This document shows positions 46,947 through 57,834 of a stretch of 64,000 nt of DNA, piece after piece. The stretch covers positions 2,341,767-2,405,766 of the forward strand of contig OZ025877.1 of the NCBI GenBank assembly GCA_964019415.1, given 5' to 3'. How positions within the stretch are numbered: the first letter of the stretch is position 1; every line of letters starts with the position of its first letter. The notes under the pieces were generated by a model. The model searched no databases, had not been told where the DNA came from, and saw only the letters and a list, made by a program, of their open reading frames with translations. This DNA comes from Ianthella basta. Its lineage: Eukaryota > Porifera > Demospongiae > Verongiida > Ianthellidae. The translations under genes and the position numbers were made by a program.

Positions 46947-47043
<97 letters not shown>

Positions 47044-47654
47044 TACACACAATATCATAACACTACACAAACACATATATCTAGATGTTAGAACACAGCC
47101 ATGTTGAGTACCACAATTTACACTAAAGAGACTACTTTAACGCGTACGTAGACTGCAGCTACTGGTCTGGAAGCAGAACTCATGCCTCACAGCAATCACC
47201 TCTTCAGAGAAGGTTGTGAATTCTGAATAGAATATTCCTTCTCACAATCCATAGGACATACACAGGAAAAAGGCTTGCTGGCTTCAATTCCAGTAAAACT
47301 CAGAATGAACATGGTAACTGCAAACTACCTTATGCCATACAGGAGAAGTTGTCCTGATAAAATGCACCATCGAAATTGAGTTTTTGGCTTGAAGGTTGTC
47401 ACAAGTGCTGTAGCCTCTTCCTTGTAAAACCACATAACCAGAAACACTGGTTGTTCTAAGAATGCTTCTAATGACATGGTGTTCAAGGGCCCAAGGAAAG
47501 TACCTCACCACAGCCTGATGCTGGCCATTCTCACATGGCACCACCCATAACCACAATGGTGGATGAGTCTGTGGTAAGAAATTACTATAGCACAGCTCTG
47601 TATCACACACTAGCTATATGGCACCATGGCAACGTATAAAATGGATTCTGCAAT
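46750..47654. other. No gene; long (CA)n
   Basis: (CA)n occupies about 46937-47051. The minus-strand frame at 47610-47284 is open for 108 codons but matches nothing I recognise. Confidence 0.4.
46937..47051. repeat. (CA)n microsatellite
   Basis: About 110 bp of CA with one CG interruption, ending CATACATACACAC. Confidence 0.95.
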
Positions 47655-47840
47655 GTACAGCGGTTTCACGATGTCTAGTCCCAATTGCCATTTGCGCATT
47701 GCACTCAATCACGTGAGTAAAGCATTGGAATGATAGGCTTGCACATGCGACCCTATCATTCCAATACTTAAATTTACTCACGTGATTGAGTGCAATGCGC
47801 AAATATCAATCAGGACTAGAAATCGTGAAACCACTGTATC
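47655..47840. repeat. Fold-back MITE, GTTTCACGAT termini
   Basis: Left TACAGCGGTTTCACGATGTCTAGTCC...TTTGCGCATTGCACTCAATCACGTGAGTAAA and right TTTACTCACGTGATTGAGTGCAATGCGCAAATA...GGACTAGAAATCGTGAAACCACTGTA form an almost complete hairpin. Confidence 0.9.
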
Positions 47841-47885
47841 ATGCATGTTGAAATCAACTTGACTGTAGAGCCATTTCAAGGTCGG

Positions 47886-48297
47886 GTATAATTTTCGAAC
47901 CAAAATGAACCGACTGGACCAGACCAATATCAGATAGGGGCCTGTGCGGTCAATCAAAAGATGTTACTCACACTTTCGCCCTTTGTATCAACTTGTCTTA
48001 CCCTCCATTGGCATTTTTTGCGCTTGGTAAGACTCTCCAGTAAAGTAGAGCACTGTTCAGCTTGCAACAGGATGTTTAAATATAAAATACTAAATGTCAG
48101 TTAGCCGAATGGTACTCTAACTTACTCGTCAAGACTATAGAATCTTACCAAGCACAGAGAAAGCCTACCTAGAGCAGACAAATCGATACAAAGGGTGACA
48201 GTGTGAGTAGCAGCTTTTTGATGGAACCACACAGGCCCCGATCTAATGTATTGGGCCGGGCCGGTCGCGATCGGTTTGTTCTAGTCCAAAAATTATA
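47886..48297. repeat. MITE with GGGGCCTGTGYGG inverted ends
   Basis: Left TATAATTTTCGAACCAAAATGAACCG...GGGGCCTGTGCGGTCAATCAAAAG...CACTTTCGCCCTTTGTAT is mirrored on the right by ATACAAAGGGTGACAGTGTG...CTTTTTGATGGAACCACACAGGCCCC...AAAAATTATA. The arms are about 110 bp. Confidence 0.85.
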
Positions 48298-49247
48298 CAC
48301 AGCCCATTTCACAGCCACTATAGGCACACAGAAGCAAATTGAGCAAGTTGATACTAGCTACACAATACAAGAGTTTTCTAAGGATGCTACTGTTGATTTT
48401 TATATTAGTGCTTAAACATTGGGATACAAGACGGGCAATTTCAACCTGTGGAGGACACTTCTGGAGCCCCACTTTACAATCCCCGAGAGTTTAGTAGCGC
48501 CCTGTGCCATAGTTTTTGCCCAAATCGGGAATGAACAAACAAATGAACTGAACTATATAATAGATTTAGGCTTCATGATTTCAGTGGATTTCAGCCACTA
48601 CAAATGAGATTTGTACATGTACATACATGGAGTGTGAGCTGTATTTTGAATTCAAAGTACAATATAGTGGATCCTGCTTAAAGACAATCAATCACCTATG
48701 GCCCAGTTCTTGGACAAATTCCACTGTGATTCTGACAATAGGTACAAGTCACTTTTAATAAGCCAGGGGCAGAATTGAATGGCACTCCCTTATCATATGC
48801 AACAGTTTACTTAAACGTGCGTGTGTCACACCTTGAATGAGAGCAGCAACGTGTTCACATCATTCCACTTCAGTTCTTTAAGTATTCTACAAGAGTAGGA
48901 GCTAATTAGCTACGTACGAAAGTACTACATAGCCACTTACGGTATAAATAGCCTATTTACATACTTCAGGCATTTTCATTCAAGCAACGCTTACCTGTCC
49001 ATGTAGCAATCCAACCTCTATGGTATATCCTGTTTCCAAGACCCAATCGAGCGCGAGTGCAGTTTACAGTACGTACATGTACGATCCTGCATTCTAGTAC
49101 TAGTTCTTCTACTCACTCTGTAGCCTGCACAAGTGATGACGAAGCGTGAGATTCAGCAACGATGGATAACGGGATGACAACGCTCAGTTGATCTGATTGC
49201 TGCTACACCGTACTTGTAACGTACACATACGTAGCATTACCGTTCCA
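48298..49247. other. SINE-like fragment, otherwise no gene
   Basis: 48429-48548 repeats the 3' half of the retroposon at 24045-24372 (AAGACGGGCAATTTCAACCTG...TTTTGCCCAAATCGGGAATGAACAAACAAATG). A small minus-strand exon-like piece at 48879-48829 (ILKELKWNDVNTLLLSFK between TTGTAG and GTGTGA) is open but unassigned. Confidence 0.4.
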
Positions 49248-49370
49248 GTGTAACAGGATATCAGTTCCCCCCGGATATCATTTCCCCTCGGAACTGGAGT
49301 CCTAGGACTGGAGATCCCCCTCTAGGATTTCAGTTCCCCCTGCGAATCCGTGCGGCGGAACGCCTGTCCT

Positions 49371-50224
49371 AGTGCGGGAGTTCCGCTTGAGAAGTCAGCT
49401 GATACTGGGAACGTAGCGGCGTTTCAGATGTGCGCAAACCTACGTAGCTATAGCTACCTCGACCGCGTACACGTGGGGCAGCCGGCTGAGGCAAAGTGTA
49501 GGTGACACAATACGAACCATTACGTGATAGTAGACGCCAGGTGTTACAATGATCGAAGACATATTTGTCTCCTCCTCTGGCCTTGCTTATAGCTAGCGAG
49601 TTTATAACTAAATAGACCACCACCAGTGCAAGTTACAGTAGCCACCGCCACATGTGCCAGTAAGTATATGACTAACTAGCGCAGATACTCTACTGGCACA
49701 AGTGGTGGTAACTACTGTAACTTGCACTGGTGGTGGTCTTTTTCTATGATCAACTGGCACAGATACTCTACTGGCACAGGTGGTGGTGGTTGCAATATTG
49801 TAACTTGCACTGTGTGGTGGTGGTGGTCTGTTTTCTAGAGCAATGACGCATATACTGAATGCTTGCATTCATTGCATTGTAACATGCACCATGTGGTGGT
49901 GGTGGCGGCGGTCGTTTCATCTAGGAATGCATGTGGTGGCTGTAATTTTGTAACAGTGTGCACAGTGTGGTGGTGGTAGTATGTGGTAGCAGCACCTGAT
50001 GTGGTGGTCTGTTTTCTTGCAGCTCTAGCACTGTGACATAATAAACTGATGTGCTCACTGCAACTTGCACTGTGGTGGTGGTGGTGGCAGTTGAATCTAT
50101 CTATGTGGTGGTATAGTAGCTGGATGTTTGTTAGCTGGAGATAGTTGTGAGCAGGTGTACATGTGAGTGCTGCTCTGCTCCAGCGGCAAATGCTTGCAAA
50201 TTGGTGTCTAAATGTGATTGTTCA
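49371..50224. repeat. TGG/CCA-rich minisatellite-like DNA
   Basis: Scattered GTGCAAGTTACAGTAGCCACC and its complement (49618-49800), then (TGG)n-rich runs to about 50110. No ORF of interest. Confidence 0.7.
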
Positions 50225-50595
50225 AAACATCGCCTCCATTTTGTGACTAATTAAGCAATGCTGCTAATGGCATGATCAAATGGGCCATCTAGCTAAGTCC
50301 ACTTAGTATCATGACTTAACGGGGCTGGGTCGGTGGGATATGCAATGAACCTCCCTTTTCGCAGCCATTTTGTGGCTAATTAAGAAATCCTCATAATGAC
50401 ATGAACAGATGGATTAGCTGAGTAGGTCCATAAAGTGTCATGACTGAGTGGGCATGGCTGGTTGAATATATCATACACCTCACATATGTCGGCTATTTTG
50501 AGACTAATAAAGAAATCCTGTTAATAACATAAGAAGGAGGACCACTTGGACGTGTCCACCAAGTTTCACGTCTCAACGAGCCCAGTTGCATTAAT
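50225..50595 (+). repeat. Diverged tandem repeat, about 122-bp unit, 3 copies
   Basis: CATTTTGTGACTAATTAAGCAATGCTGCTAATG, CATTTTGTGGCTAATTAAGAAATCCTCATAATG and TATTTTGAGACTAATAAAGAAATCCTGTTAATA recur at about 122-bp spacing, each followed by CCA(C/T)...GTCCA...GT(A/T/C)TCATGACT-like sequence. Confidence 0.7.
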
Positions 50596-50837
50596 ATACA
50601 AGATACCACTATGCATCAATATAAATATACCATACATTAAATGTTCTGCTATGCACATTTATATTAGCATTTGGCGGGCTAATTGCAGAACGAAGACTTA
50701 ATTAAAAATTCTGTCTCGTTTAAAAGTCTTAACATCTCCCATACTTCAAAACCATGCCTAGCACATGTTCCTGAGGGGTGCCAACCCCCCCGGGAATAAT
50801 ATTATATTATTTATTTATTTATCTATTTATTACTACC

Positions 50838-51725
50838 ACCACCACCACACAGTGCAAGTTACAATATCGCAGCCACCACCACCTGTGCCAGTAGAGTATC
50901 TGCGCTAGTTGGTCATAGAAAAAGATCACCACCAGTGCAAGTTACAGTAGCCACCACCACATGTGCCAGTAGAGTATCTGCGCCAGTTGGTCATAGAAAA
51001 GACCACCACCAGTGCAAGTTACAGTAGCCACCACCACATGTGCCAGTAGAGTATCTGCGCTAGTTGGTCATAGAAAAAGACCACCACTAGTGCAAGTTAC
51101 AGTAGCCACCACCACATGTGCCAGTAGAGTGTCTGCGCTAGTTGGTCATAGAAAAAGACCACCACCAGTGCAAGTTACAGTAGCCACCACCACATGTGCC
51201 AGTAGAGTATCTGCGCTAGTTGGTCATAGAAAAGACCACCAATGCAAGTTACAGTGGCCCTGGGCCAGCACACGCACCATTCGCACAACCACATGTGCCA
51301 GAAAGTAAATGCGCTCAATGGCTGAAGAAAAAGACCACCAGCGCAAGTTACAGCCGGTCAGAACCTGCACCGTCGCCATTAGAGTGCACGCTGCAGCAAG
51401 CAAATGTAACTTGCCTAAGGGCATGCCATTGAATTGAGGGTACATGGGAAGAAATTCAATGGCATGCCCTTAGGCAAGTTTCATTTGCTTGCTGCAGCGT
51501 GCACTCCAATGGCGGTGGTACCGATTCTGACCGGCTGTAACTTGCGCTGGTGGTTTTCTTCTTCAGCCATTGAGCGCATTTACTTTCTGGCACGTGTGAT
51601 GGTGCAAATGGTGCGTGTGCTGGCCCGGGACCACTGTAACTTGCACTGGTGGTCTTTTTCTATGACCAACTAGCGCAGATACTCTACTGGCGCATGTGGT
51701 GGTGGCTACTGTAACTTGCACTGGT
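50838..51725. repeat. Palindromic satellite with 78-bp units
   Basis: GTGCAAGTTACAGTAGCCACCACCACATGTGCCAGTAGAGTATCTGCGCTAGTTGGTCATAGAAAAAGACCACCACCA repeats with starts at 50852, 50935, 51012, 51090, 51168 and about 51243. The array then turns around at about 51440 (AATGGCATGCCCTTAGGCAAGTT on both sides) and the same units reappear inverted to 51725. An (AT)n(AG)n tract follows. Confidence 0.9.
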
Positions 51726-51731
51726 TTGCGC

Positions 51732-51782
<51 letters not shown>

Positions 51783-52486
51783 AATGTAGAAGTGTATCAA
51801 CCAAAGTAACTTTAATTAAAGTAGAGTGCAGCTGCAGCTGCAAGCTAGTGCACGTTATATTGTGAATACATGGTCGTTATCATCTTATTCAGCTGACTGA
51901 AAATCATAATGCATGCATGCATACAATAGTTATTGGCGGATTTTCATTGTCCCAAATAATGTAAGCCACTAAGTTTGGTGTTATTAATCGACCACGCATG
52001 TATGGTGGTCTATCCATGGTGCACCATGCTTGGTTGTTCATTGCCACCAAATGTGGTGGTAACACTACACCAGTAAATAGCCATGCAATCTATTCTAATT
52101 CCAATTTCAGTCAGGTTCAATACAAAATACAGAAAATGGCTTTAAGTTCTTACTAAGTAGTCTAAGAATAAAGAGTAAAATAAGTGTCATAAAAGTAAAA
52201 GCAGATGTTAATTAAAGAATTGTCTCACATACATGCATTTTGCAGTCATGCATGCTCTTGTCTCCATGTTTCTGGTGGTATATATAGCGCAAACACTCTA
52301 CCTGCACTCGGAGTTGTTACCCTTGGAAACTTGCACTAGTACTGGTGGTCTTGTTCTTAGTAGCACTTGCACATATACTACATGCGCAGATTGCAACTTG
52401 CACTGTGATGGTGGTGCATGGTGGTACATGGTAGTGGTGTCATGGAAGTGGTGCCATGGGATAGTAGCATGTGGTGGTTGTTGTAT
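51726..52486. other. (TA)n(GA)n tract then AT-rich DNA, no gene
   Basis: (AT)n then (GA)n at 51733-51778, and TGG-rich sequence at 52370-52480 with GATTGCAACTTGCACTGTGATGG, related to the satellite units. Confidence 0.6.
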
Positions 52487-52700
52487 ATCAATATTTGAGT
52501 GCATCATGCCACACGGCACTAAGGCACAAACTGGCCCAGGCCAAAGCAGCACTATACACAAACAAACCACACATTCACATAAAGCTGTTGATTTAGATGA
52601 TGTGTCCTTCACATATACAGCATTCAAATCAGTTAAGGGCCAGCAGGGTATAGAGAGTTCAGTCCGGCACTACAAGCTACAAAATACAAGGGTAAAGCCG
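52487..52700 (-). mobile_element. 5'-truncated LINE 3' end
   Basis: The reverse complement matches 10200-10370 of the LINE: GGCCCTTAACTGATTTG, TATATGTGAAGGACA(T/C)ATCATCTAAA, GCTGCTTTGGGCC, GCACTCAAATATTGA. It is a short copy ending in the same tail context. Confidence 0.85.
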
Positions 52701-53019
52701 TACAAAGAATGCACCCAAAATGTATATGGGGCAACAGCGTGGGACGACCTGGCGGAAATGTGCTTGGCACGATATTAAAGCTCTCATCATTTGGCGCAGA
52801 ACAAATATTCATTTTTTCCAATTAGACCTTTGTTTTGCGGGAGGGGGGCTGAAAGATCGCATATAAACACCCATAGGAGCATACTGAATATACTGCACAT
52901 TTATACTGAAACATAGTGATGCCTGATATTGAAACAAAAAGCCGCATACAGCTATGAACCGTGGCAGCCGTGCCCAGGTGGTCCAGCTGACCCATGGCAT
53001 GGGCACGATTGCATACTGC

Positions 53020-53190
53020 GCTTCAAGATGGCCGTGATAAATGGGGGTAATCTAATTATAGCACCAATCAGCACCAATTACCAGGAATCAACACCTATGC
53101 AGTAGCCCAGCCCTTAGCACAGTTGCCTGACAATCTCTATGGTGCAGGGTCCAAATCCTTCTTCACCCATTCCCCCCTCTTTTTCGCTTG
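53020..53190 (+). mobile_element. tRNA-derived SINE, + copy
   Basis: TTAGCACAGTTGCCTGAC (A-box-like) and GGGTCCAAATCC (B-box-like), about 35 bp apart, form a tRNA-type promoter. Flanking sequence (CAAGATGGCC...TTACCAGGAATCAACACCTATGCAGTAG) is shared with the inverted copy at 54783-54962. Confidence 0.6.
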
Positions 53191-53211
53191 ACTATATTAT
53201 ATACATAATAT

Positions 53212-53213
<2 letters not shown>

Positions 53214-53280
<67 letters not shown>
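53214..53280. repeat. (CA)n microsatellite
   Basis: About 67 bp of CA directly after ATATTATA. Confidence 0.95.
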
Positions 53281-53282
<2 letters not shown>

Positions 53283-53354
53283 TTCCTCTGCTATGTATAT
53301 GGAATGATTGCCTATTCTCTCTGAGGATCACCAGACACTGATGTCACTAGAGTT

Positions 53355-54510
53355 TGACAGGAACACATTTGAAATGAGGATTCATCTGAGGTGTCACCAT
53401 AGCAACATCAGTAAAGTAAAGTATATATAGACAATGCAGGCAAATGAATAATCAAATGGATATCGAAGACTGTCAGCTATAGTTTCACAATTCAAAGTGA
53501 ATAGGGACAGTGTCTGTGTTCAGGTAGTAGTGGGCACATCTAGAAGTATGTACATAGCTAGCTACTAGGCAACCGTTTCAACTACAGATGAGGCCCAGTC
53601 TGCTCATGTGCACACTATGGCATGTACAGTATGGCATAACTGAATGGGGTTGCTGGTCAACCTACATAAAGCCATTGTCATAATATTATACCAATTATGC
53701 ACATAATCACAACTCATGCACACGCACAAAGTATTCCCATCCCAACATGACCTCAACACACTACATATAGCTGATTTCTTATTAAGCATAAAATCAACGT
53801 TGATCTGTGTAGCATAGTTGCCATGGACAACAGCTTTCATTTCTTTTGGGAGTAACTGACACAGCTATCTGCAGAGAATGGGAATGGACAGGTATGTTCA
53901 ATGGCTGGCTAGCACTCTGATTGGCTCATGAGACCTGTTGGTCTCCCACGCCAGCTGCAGGTCATGAGATTGTGTAGGCTGTGGAGGACGTTTGGATTGG
54001 CTCTTATTTACTAATGCAATTTTTGGGCCAAACATCCATTAGGAGAGAGGTGAGTCCATATGAGGAGAGGCATAACCCAACTATGTTGGAAGGTAGAGTA
54101 AACTGTACCTCTCCAGTCACACTGCTGCAGCTTTCTTGTAATATCATTCCCAAGTTGAGATTGTCCCCTGCTGAAAGGTTACCTTGGTCAGGAGATACAG
54201 TGAGGGTATTCATGGCTTACACAGTGGTACACAATGTCTCAGCAAACAATACAAAGTATATACAGTAAATATTAGTGTAGTTAATAACATCATAAAGTGA
54301 GATCATCGACTACTGCCATAGCAACCACCATTGCCATAGCAACTGCCCTTCTGCAAGACCAACAGATTCCTAGCATAACCTACAATGCTTCACCATTTAT
54401 ATAATTTAGAGTTACCACCACACAGTACAAGTTACAAGATGCCTCACTAGTAGTAGCTATATGTGCCACTGCTACAAGGACAACACCCACCAGTGCAACC
54501 ACCACCACCA
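53355..54510 (+). repeat. Direct duplication, copy 1
   Basis: From GACAGGAACACATTTGAAATGAGG to the CCACCAGTGCAACCACCACC tract. Nearly identical to 54970-56150 at an offset of about 1611 bp. Both carry a 95-codon + strand frame (53981-54268) and an antisense 69-codon frame; neither resembles a known family. Confidence 0.9.
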
Positions 54511-54782
54511 CCTCCACCACCAACACCACCATACAGTCCAGGTTACAATCACTGTAGCCAGTATATGCGGCAGAACATACTAGAAAAAACGCCACCAGTA
54601 CAAGTTACACAGGGTGACCACCACCAGTGCATGTAGAGTAGTTGGGAGCATTGCTGGAAGGCCACCACCACTAGTGCATGCTGATGATGATACCCACCAT
54701 AAGTTCCAGTAGAGTATTTGGGCACCATTTGAGAGCATCATGCATGCGGCAAGCAAATGGGTACAAGTCACATTTGCTTGCC
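54511..54782. repeat. CCA-rich spacer between duplicated segments
   Basis: Contains GTACAAGTTACACAGGGTGACCACC and AAGCAAATGGGTACAAGTCACATTTGCTT, related to the 78-bp satellite, with a short hairpin. Confidence 0.6.
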
Positions 54783-54962
54783 GCAAGTCAAGCACAAAAG
54801 AAAGGGGAATGGGTGAAGAAGGATTTGGACCCTGCACCATAGGGATTGTCAGGCAACTGTGCTAAGGGCTGGACTACTGCATAGGTGCTGATTCCTGGTA
54901 ATTGGTGCTGATTTGGTGCTATAATTAGATTATCCCTATTTAACTGGCCATCTTGAAGGGCA
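54783..54962 (-). mobile_element. tRNA-derived SINE, inverted copy
   Basis: Reverse complement of 53020-53190 with only scattered differences; A- and B-box-like sequences are kept. Confidence 0.65.
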
Positions 54963-54969
54963 GTATGCT

Positions 54970-56150
54970 TGACAGGAACACATTTGAAATGAGGATTCAG
55001 CTGAGGTGTCACCATAGCAACATCAGTAAAGTATAGACAATACAGGCAAATGAATAATCAAATGGAAATCAAAGACTGTCAGCTATAGTTTCACAATTCA
55101 AAATGAATTAGGGACAGTGTCTGTGTACAGGTAATAGTGGCCACATCTAGAGGTATGTATATACATAGCTAGCCACCAGGCAACAGTTTCAGCTACAGAT
55201 GAGGCCCAGTCTGCTCATGTGCACACTATGGCATGTACAGTATGGCATAACTGAATGGGGTTGCTGGTCAACCTACATAAAGCCATTGTCATAATATTAT
55301 ATCAATTATGCACATAATCACAACTCATGCACACGCACAAAGTATTCCCATCCCAACATGACCTCAACACACTACATATAGCTGATTTCTTATTAAGCAT
55401 AAAATCAACGTTGATCTGTGTAGCATAGTTGCCATGGACAACAGCTTTCATTTCTTTTGGGAGTAACTGACATAGCTACCTGCAGAGAATGGGAATGGAC
55501 AGGTATGTTCAATGGCTGGCTAGCACTCTGATTGGCTCATGAGACCTGTTGGTCTCCCACGCCAGCTGCAGGTCATGAGATTGTGTAGGCTGTGGAGGAC
55601 GTTTGGACTGGCTCTTACTTACTAATGCAATTTTTGGGCCAAACATCCATTAGGAGAGAGGTGAGTCCATATGAGGAGAGGCATATCCCAACTATGTTGG
55701 AAGGTAGAATAAACTGTACCTCTCCAGTCACACTGCTGCAGCTTTCTTGTAATATCATTCCCAAGTTGAGATTGTCCCCTGCTGAAAGGTTACCTTGGTC
55801 AGGAGATACAGTGAGGGTATTCATGGCTTACACAGTGGTACACAATGTCTCAGCAAACAATACAAAGTATATACAGTAAATATCAGTGTAGTCAATAACA
55901 TCATAAAGTGAGATCATTGACTACTGCCATAGCAACCACTCATTGCCATAGCAACTGCCCTTCTGCTAGACCATAGATAGGGTTGAGTATCTATGGCTAG
56001 ACCAACAGATTCCTAACATAACCTACAATGCTTGACCATTTATATATTTTATAATTACCACCACACAGTACAAGTTACAAGATGCCTCACTAGTAGTAGC
56101 TATATGTGCCACTGCTACAAGGACAACACCCACCAGTGCAACCACCACCA
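54970..56150 (+). repeat. Direct duplication, copy 2
   Basis: Second copy of the 53355-54510 segment, with a 95-codon frame at 55592-55879 differing at few residues (W-T-GSY for W-I-GSY, RHIPT for RHNPT). Confidence 0.9.
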
Positions 56151-56560
56151 CCACAACTACCATCACCACTGCCACCACCAGCTGCGACTGGAAAGGGTAG
56201 ATTCTCCCAAAGCTTCTCCTCGTCGTCTTGGCTGACTACCGATATTTCTCCAGTACCAGCACCGACGGCCGAAGCATTTAGCTTCCTGTAGTTTCCCGTC
56301 GCAGATGTTTTCCAGCAGGTGGAACTCCGGATCTGCGAAAACAATAGAAACGGTGCTTCTTCCGTTTCTCGACCCACGCGGTAAAGGTTTTGAGACCCCA
56401 AGGCGTGAACTACTGCCTCGAAGCTACTGGAGGCATTCGCAGGCTAGAAAGGCTTGGATACAGGTCTGAACCGGTCTCAAAGCCGTAGTCGTCTTTGCCG
56501 AAGTCGAAATCCTTTGATGGCCGATAGTTTTCATCGTTTGGAGATCGTTTGGTAGCCATA
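56151..56560 (-). other. Candidate coding segment, unknown
   Basis: On the minus strand an ATG at about 56556 opens MATKRSPNDENYRPSKDFDF followed by GKDDYGFETGSD and a stop. An overlapping frame from about 56447 to 56080 stays open (ALGSQNLYRVGRETEEAPF, DDEEKLWENLPFPV) and a TTTCTAG acceptor-like site lies at its start. Higher CpG and codon-like composition suggest a former gene or transposon ORF. I recognise no family. Confidence 0.3.
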
Positions 56561-56659
56561 GAGTTCTGCTGAAGGACAAGCAGACTACGGCAGCTGCTGA
56601 AAGACGAGCAACAAGCAACGTCCCGCCGGAACTAAGCGCAGAAGGGCGCATACAACAAG

Positions 56660-56755
56660 TAAGTTATTGTATGTTCAACGATGCATTGGCGTATTTATTG
56701 CACTCGCCCTCGGGACTCGAGCAATAAATACGCCAATGCATCGTTGACCATACAA
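56660..56755. repeat. Strong hairpin
   Basis: Arms TTATTGTATG-TCAACGATGCAT and TGGCGTATTTATTGC pair with GCAATAAATACGCCA and ATGCATCGTTGACCATACAATAA around ACTCGCCCTCGGGACTCGA. The stem is about 38 bp. Confidence 0.9.
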
Positions 56756-56836
56756 TAACTATTTCATATAGGTGTATGGTGATGTTCGCTGTATTTTTGT
56801 ATAAGTCATAGAAAGGGTGTCAAGTTAGGTGAATGA

Positions 56837-57103
56837 TTGTTTGGACCATACAAAATAATGAGAGTGACAAAGCCTGAACTACACAAGGTGGAAAACAAAA
56901 TTGGGAAACCACTAAAGATGGCAGTAAACTCCTGCAGACTAAAGATGTACTATGAACGTAAAGACAAATCAACCCCGCTACTGACATCTGCCACCATCAC
57001 TGCCAAAATGTCATCCACTCCCAGCAGTTTAGTCTACCCCCAAGACACCATCTACCCCACCACTGCTACACATTCATCCTCCCTTAGCAAGTGTACCATG
57101 TGA
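56837..57103 (+). pseudogene. Ty3/gypsy integrase C-terminal fragment
   Basis: FGPYKIMRVTKPELHKVENK, GKPLKMAVNSCRLKMYY is the typical integrase C-terminal fold of Ty3/gypsy pol (GPY.I..V....Y.L.N..GK.LK..VN..RLK.Y). It is followed by a Ser/Thr/Pro-rich tail to a stop at 57103. No other pol domain is adjacent. The LTR element at 35688 lacks exactly this region but differs in context. Confidence 0.65.
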
Positions 57104-57499
57104 ATGTCAATGTAAAACATGCAAAAACACGTCATCACGTCATCAAATCACGTAGCTATCATGTAGACTCTAGTTTGAACATAAATTAAATTTCCTTTAA
57201 TGTAACTGGTACTTTACAGAAGTTAGCTTGCTAGCTAATAGCAACATTTTAACAGCAAACATTAATAGCATGCATACTGCGTGTATTACCATCTATTACT
57301 TACATGTATTGTCCTGTAATGAGCAAAATTGCGATGTCATAAATATCTGGGAAGCCTCTTTGCATGTGCAGCGCTTGTATTAGAAGGCTGGAAGCCAATT
57401 CCCCAAAGATAGGAAACGGTAGTCATCATACCAAGTAGCTAGCTAAGGCACTTTAATCCCAAAGTCGCCAGTCACTGTGGAAGAACACAGTGACTACCC
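57104..57499. other. No gene seen
   Basis: AT-rich unique sequence. Confidence 0.5.
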
Positions 57500-57733
57500 T
57501 AGCAGCGCCTGACATGGGGGGAACTGGTATCCTAAAGGGGGGAACCATGGTCCTAAGCGTCAAACCCAACAAGGGGGAACTTGAATCTTAAGGCGGAACC
57601 CATCTCCTAGGAGGCACGTTCCGCGAGGGGAACCGTAAGTTCTAGGAGACCAGGTCCGCCGGAACCCGTATACTAGGATTGGAGTTCCGGGGGACTGAAG
57701 TAGGGGGGAACTGAAATCCTGTTACACCGGGAA
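57500..57733 (-). repeat. Right terminus with iterated GGGGGAACTGAAATCCTAG motif
   Basis: About eight diverged copies of GGGGAAC-x(4-6)-TCCTA at 25-30-bp spacing, ending GGGGGGAACTGAAATCCTGTTACACC. It ends 36 bp before a TATA-like TGTATAG upstream of GTPase D. Confidence 0.8.
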
Positions 57734-57834
57734 ACTGAAAGACTGTGCATGTGCAACTCGTGCTTGCTGTATAGCATCTCCCAGTCTACGTATTGTGGAT
57801 CCCTGCAATTGAAAAGTTCGCTTGGCCCACAAAG

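Larger units (their letters stand above)
49248..57733. mobile_element. 8.5-kb block bounded by inverted GTGTAACAGGAT termini
   Basis: Left end GTGTAACAGGATATCAGTTCCCCCC; right end, reverse, GTGTAACAGGATTTCAGTTCCCCCC. Both ends are followed inward by repeated TAGGAT..CAGTTCCCC-type motifs (49260-49370; 57500-57730), like subterminal transposase-binding repeats. Inside are palindromic satellites, duplicated segments, SINEs and retroelement scraps but no recognisable transposase. No target duplication is evident, so this could be one large composite element or two independent solo ends. Confidence 0.5.

Noticed and set aside
47284..47610. Minus frame as a missing 5' sideroflexin exon
   Set aside because: A weak PPLWLW...NGQHQAVVRYF resemblance to the FWQW/VNYTNR region is not convincing and lacks matching splice phases.
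50838..51243. Regular 78-bp repeats as a CRISPR array
   Set aside because: The whole unit is repeated with no variable spacers, the genome is eukaryotic, and the array is palindromic.
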